Position numbers and translations under genes: made by a program. From assembly GCA_025358395.1 (NCBI GenBank), contig JANYJT010000180.1:1-34516 (forward strand): a DNA stretch of 34,516 nt, given 5' to 3'. The notes below the pieces were generated by a model that had not been told where the DNA came from, made no database searches, and saw only the letters and a program-made list of their open reading frames with translations. This document shows, piece after piece, positions 31,964 to 34,516 of the stretch (positions within the stretch are counted from its first letter, which is position 1; every line of letters starts with the position of its first letter). This DNA is from Bacteroidia bacterium. GTDB taxonomy: Bacteria; Bacteroidota; Bacteroidia; Bacteroidales; Prolixibacteraceae.

Positions 31964-32860
31964 TTAAATTTCTATCCATTTCTGGTTGAGTTCATTTTCC
32001 ATAAAATTGACGTATGCATGTTCCAGATTGGGATCGATTCTTTCACCCAGGTAGCCATTGACCTCCTTGGATACCACCTGTACTTCCCATCCTTCCTCCG
32101 AAGGAATGGAGGAGATGATCGGATATTTTTCCTGAATCTCGAAATATTCGGTTTCCGTAGCCGTGATTTTCCAAACATTGTTTTTGGCCAGATCGATCAG
32201 GTGTTCAGGCGAACCTTTGTATGACAAAATACCCTTGTTCATCAGGGCCATATCGGTACAGGTACTTGAGATATCACCAACGATGTGTGTTGAGAGGATG
32301 ATCACCACATCCTTGTCGCTTACTCGTGTCAGGAGGTTTCTGAACCTGATCCGCTCTTCGGGATCGAGGCCGGTAGTCGGTTCATCCACAATAATCAGCC
32401 TGGGATCGCCGATCAACGCCTGCGCAATACCCAACCGGCGTTTCATACCTCCGGATAAGTTGTTGGCAAAGCGGTTGCGTGCTTCGTAAAGACCAACCTC
32501 CTCAAGCATTTTTTCTACAGTGTTGTTTCTGACTTTGGTGTTTGTCAGTCCGGAAAGACGGGCTGCATAATCCAGAAATTCGTAGGTTTTTAGTTTCGTA
32601 AAGAAGCGAAAATCCTGGGGCAGGTAACCTAGCATGGAGCGGATTTCCTTTCTGTCTTTCATCAGATCCAAACCGTTTACCAGAACCTGACCGGAGGAGG
32701 GTTTCATCAGAGTTACCAGAATTCGCATCAGTGTAGATTTTCCGGCACCGTTTGGACCAAGCAATCCGAACATCCCACTTTCGATGGTCATGTTAACATC
32801 CTTAATGGCGTGATTTCCATTAGGATAGACCTTATTGAGTCCTTTGATCTCAATCTTCAT
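31964..32860 (-). CDS. ABC transporter ATP-binding protein
   Basis: Cytoplasmic ATPase of 298 residues that should drive the adjacent permease. The frame extends to 32899, but the ATG at 32860 starts MKIEIKGLNKVY, the normal first strand of such proteins. Walker A is GPNGAGKST (35-43), Q-loop Q82, signature LSGGM (135-139), Walker B IIVDE (156-160) and H192 the switch. A C-terminal extension of about 90 residues follows. Its closest partner in this window is the ATPase domain of the 1578-residue RND fusion: both have VDEPT-GLDP-ERIRFRNLL and a THI-DISS segment, so the two look like paralogues. It is the first gene of the export operon. No convincing promoter was found in the 307-bp gap upstream. 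Confidence 0.9.
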   Translation of the reverse strand: MKIEIKGLNKVYPNGNHAIKDVNMTIESGMFGLLGPNGAGKSTLMRILVTLMKPSSGQVLVNGLDLMKDRKEIRSMLGYLPQDFRFFTKLKTYEFLDYAARLSGLTNTKVRNNTVEKMLEEVGLYEARNRFANNLSGGMKRRLGIAQALIGDPRLIIVDEPTTGLDPEERIRFRNLLTRVSDKDVVIILSTHIVGDISSTCTDMALMNKGILSYKGSPEHLIDLAKNNVWKITATETEYFEIQEKYPIISSIPSEEGWEVQVVSKEVNGYLGERIDPNLEHAYVNFMENELNQKWIEI

Positions 32861-33167
32861 AAGTGAATTATATAATAGTGTATTGAGGCAAATTGGCAAT
32901 ATTTATTGACAATTTCGGAACTTTGACAACAAAATTTAAAAATGGTTTAACCACTGTAGAAATTATCAATACTATCCTGGTACAAGCCAAATGAATCGAT
33001 TTTCGTTTTTAAAATCTGAGCAAAAGTGATTCATACTCGATGTTGTCAACATAATCAACCATTTTGAATTTAAATATCATATTTACAATGTGTTGTAATG
33101 AGTTTGAAACAGTCGGTATTACTTGTTAATTTGCAAGAAACAATGTATCTTTGAATAAGGAATTGAA
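32861..33167. other. Divergent intergenic region between export operon and hicBA
   Basis: An AT-rich stretch of 307 bp. It holds the hicBA promoter near its right end. For the leftward export operon I found no exact TAnnTTTG element; the nearest, TAAATTTTG on the minus strand at about 32931-32939, has one extra base. No hairpin, gene or RNA was recognised. Confidence 0.5.
33123..33153 (+). promoter_or_regulatory. Promoter of the hicBA pair
   Basis: TTG at 33123-33125 is followed after 20 bases by TATCTTTG at 33146-33153, matching the Bacteroidota sigma factor consensus with correct spacing. Transcription should begin close to 33160, just before the gene. Confidence 0.7.
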
Positions 33168-33398
33168 ATGAAAGTGGATACTATGACAAAAACTTTAAAA
33201 TATATTGTATTTAAGGAAGGTGGCTATTATGTATCTCAATGCTTAAATGTTGATGTTTCAAGTTTTGGGAATACGTCCCAGGAAGCTGTTGATAATTTAA
33301 ATGAAGCCTTGATGCTTTATTTTGAGGATAAAGAGGCTTTTGATTTAGTCCTTCCGATTCAGGAAACCATTGTTGGTGAAACCCAGATCAATGTCTAA
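33168..33398 (+). CDS. hicB: HicB-family antitoxin (short form)
   Basis: A 76-residue protein with the HicB fold pattern: LKYIVFKEGGYYVSQCLNV, then SFGNTSQEAVDNLNEALMLYFE, a partial RNase H-like core. It should bind and neutralise the HicA toxin encoded just downstream. It is shorter than HicB proteins with a C-terminal helix-turn-helix or ribbon-helix-helix, and no such DNA-binding part is visible after residue 60. The chosen ATG at 33168 has AAGGA at 33157-33161; an in-frame ATG at 33183 is a fair alternative, because the promoter puts the mRNA start very close. The order is antitoxin first, opposite to many hicAB pairs. Confidence 0.8.
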   Translation: MKVDTMTKTLKYIVFKEGGYYVSQCLNVDVSSFGNTSQEAVDNLNEALMLYFEDKEAFDLVLPIQETIVGETQINV

Positions 33399-33606
33399 GT
33401 TATTATCTTCCAACGAAATAGTTTATACCCTTCTCAGATTTGGATTTAAATTTGTCTCCCAAAGGGGAAGCCATCAAAAGTATTACAAAGAAGGGCACAC
33501 AGTCATTGTACCTGCCCCCAGAAAAGAGATTCCATTTGGCACTTTCCGTTCAATTGTCAGACAATCAGGACTCTCATTGGACGATTTTTACTCTAGCAAA
33601 AAATAG
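33391..33606 (+). CDS. hicA: HicA-family mRNA interferase toxin
   Basis: A 71-residue toxin expected to cleave mRNA. The frame opens at 33370, but the ATG at 33391 begins MSKLLSSNEIVYTLLRFGF, a normal HicA start, and overlaps the hicB stop by 8 bp, implying translational coupling. The double-stranded-RNA-binding-like fold is seen in FGFKFVSQRGSHQKYY, with catalytic H28, and in HTVIVPAPRKEIPFGTFRSIVRQSGL. Length and motif are complete, so it is probably functional. It forms the hicBA pair between the export operon and rplT. Confidence 0.85.
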   Translation: MSKLLSSNEIVYTLLRFGFKFVSQRGSHQKYYKEGHTVIVPAPRKEIPFGTFRSIVRQSGLSLDDFYSSKK

Positions 33607-33666
33607 AAGCAGATAATCCAGTCAGCGGGAAGAGGGCTATTAAAATTGAAGTGAAGAGGAGTGGCT

Positions 33667-33992
33667 TCATTGCAATTCCTTTTTAAGCTTTAGACTTCTG
33701 AGTTTATCAAAGTCGTAAGGCACATCTTTTGGGAAATTGGAATTCTTCCAAAATTCGTCTGAATATTTTGATTCCGATTTTTTATTGAAGGTGAAATAGT
33801 TGTTAATCATCCATATGCCAGACCTGTTTTAAATATTTCGGAATGGTGTTTATAATTTTTCACATGAATTGAATAGCTCATGCAATTCATTTTTTGCCCA
33901 ATTGGATAATACATATTTATTACAGAATAAGACTCTACAACTTCTCCTTGTCCCTTATTAAACTCAAACCTGGTGAAAGAAGCATTGTCCAA
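33667..33992 (-). pseudogene. Possible remnant: two small coupled reading frames of unknown function
   Basis: On the minus strand a frame ending at 33807 (last residues FKTGLAYG) overlaps, as ATGA, a 47-residue frame at 33667-33810 that begins MINNYFTFNKKSES and ends KLKKELQ. The upstream frame has no ATG at its head: it begins at a TTG on the edge of a repeat, with a stop codon just above within the repeat. This looks like the end of a gene truncated by the repeat, with a small downstream gene. The family is not recognised. Both could be untranslated. Confidence 0.3.
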
Positions 33993-34065
33993 CCCTTCGA
34001 CTACGCTCAGGGATCACAGGCTCAGGGAGCGCATCGAAAATCGACCCTTCGACTTCGCTCGGAGA
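33992..34065. repeat. Pair of CCCTTCGAC-type repeats
   Basis: Copy one, ACCCTTCGACTACGCTCAGG plus two bases, occupies 33992-34013; copy two, differing at a few positions, occupies 34044-34065. The 30 bases between them include another CTCAGGGAGCG half. Repeats with TTCGACT-CGCTC cores are common dispersed elements in Bacteroidota genomes, from general knowledge. The left copy coincides with the broken end of the remnant gene. Confidence 0.7.
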
Positions 34066-34109
34066 CCGGCAATCCAAAATCAAAAATCCGCATTCTAGTA
34101 TAAATAAAA

Positions 34110-34133
34110 AAGGCCGCCCTTTCGGACAGCCTT
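34110..34133 (-). terminator. Terminator of the L20 gene
   Basis: Stem AAGGCCGCCC (34110-34119) and GGACAGCCTT (34124-34133) with loop TTTC and two G-T pairs. On the minus strand it is followed by TTTTTATTTA. It lies 27 bp after the rplT stop. Confidence 0.88.
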
Positions 34134-34160
34134 TTAATATTTATTTCGCCTGGTATTTAT

Positions 34161-34505
34161 TTATTTTACTTTTTGCACAATGGCGCTGAATGCAGCGGGA
34201 TTGTTCATCGCTAAGTCGGCAAGGACTTTGCGGTTGATTTCGATACCGGCGGCTTTCAACTTGCCCATAAACTGGGAGTAGGAGAGCCCTTCGGTACGAA
34301 CTGCGGCATTGATTCGTTGAATCCATAATCCACGGAACAACCTTTTTTTACTTTTTCTGTCACGGTACGCATACTGGAGACCTTTCTCCCATGTGTTTTT
34401 GGCAACCGTCCAGACAGTTCCTCTTGATCCAAAGTATCCTCTGGTCAGTGAGAGCACCTTCTTACGGCGGGCCCTCGAGGCGACGTGATTGACTGATCTT
34501 GGCAT
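34161..34505 (-). CDS. rplT: 50S ribosomal protein L20
   Basis: A complete 114-residue, strongly basic protein that binds 23S rRNA early in large-subunit assembly. The sequence begins [18 protein letters not shown], the well-conserved L20 start, and continues with [38 protein letters not shown] and [15 protein letters not shown], all matching the family over its full length. L20 is normally the last gene of infC-rpmI-rplT; the terminator just after it agrees with that position, and rpmI would lie just beyond the right window edge. Confidence 0.97.
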   Translation of the reverse strand: MPRSVNHVASRARRKKVLSLTRGYFGSRGTVWTVAKNTWEKGLQYAYRDRKSKKRLFRGLWIQRINAAVRTEGLSYSQFMGKLKAAGIEINRKVLADLAMNNPAAFSAIVQKVK

Positions 34506-34516
34506 TTTTACAAATT

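Larger units (their letters stand above)
33607..34109. other. Gene-poor region with repeats and a possible gene remnant
   Basis: About 500 bp between hicA and the rplT terminator. It contains the possible remnant at 33667-33992 and the repeat pair at 33992-34065. The first 60 bases and the stretch from 34066 to 34109 hold no recognisable feature. No terminator for hicBA was found. Confidence 0.5.

Overview
The window looks like a chromosomal segment of a Bacteroidota bacterium, most likely a polysaccharide-degrading Bacteroidales/Marinilabiliales-type organism. The evidence is promoter elements of the TAnnTTTG type, secreted glycoside hydrolases, an anaerobic sulfatase-maturating radical SAM enzyme, lipoprotein signals and the family resemblance of ParE, L20 and the efflux proteins. 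The genus is an inference from gene content only. No rRNA, tRNA, CRISPR array, transposase or integrase was seen.

Layout, left to right. (1) Positions 1-2040, minus strand: an AT-rich three-gene cassette, sce7726 family (PD-(D/E)xK nuclease-like), sce7725/beta-protein family, then the start of a probable HEPN/RES-type toxin that runs off the left edge. It lies just downstream of parE and looks like a defence or toxin module. (2) 2160-3992, minus: topoisomerase IV subunit B. (3) 4097-11947, minus: three exported sugar enzymes in apparent operon order, GH13 alpha-amylase-like, GH78 alpha-L-rhamnosidase and GH2 beta-galactosidase, ending in a strong hairpin. (4) 12062-17006: five single genes on alternating strands. 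They are an Nramp metal transporter, a lipoprotein with an EF-hand-like loop, a VOC/glyoxalase-like protein, a Tat-exported dienelactone hydrolase and an anaerobic sulfatase-maturating enzyme. (5) 17281-32860, minus: a seven-gene, 15.6-kb envelope export operon. Its order is ABC ATPase, ABC permease carrying an M1-peptidase-like domain without the zinc motif, TolC, membrane-fusion lipoprotein, RND pump, a second RND pump fused to an ABC ATPase, and a small ABC permease, then a terminator. (6) 33168-33606, plus: a hicBA toxin-antitoxin pair with a clear promoter. (7) 33607-34109: a gene remnant and repeat-rich DNA. (8) 34161-34505, minus: ribosomal protein L20 with its terminator.

The two most interesting systems are the export operon and the left-edge cassette. 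In the operon, a 1578-residue RND protein carries a complete ABC ATPase whose first strand seems to be separated from the rest by an insertion with about four membrane segments. Two ABC halves, two RND pumps, an adaptor and an outer-membrane channel are encoded together. This suggests one assembly that could couple ATP hydrolysis and ion-driven transport, but the substrate cannot be read from sequence. In the left-edge cassette, nuclease-like, beta-protein and RES-like genes are packed with 4-5 bp gaps.
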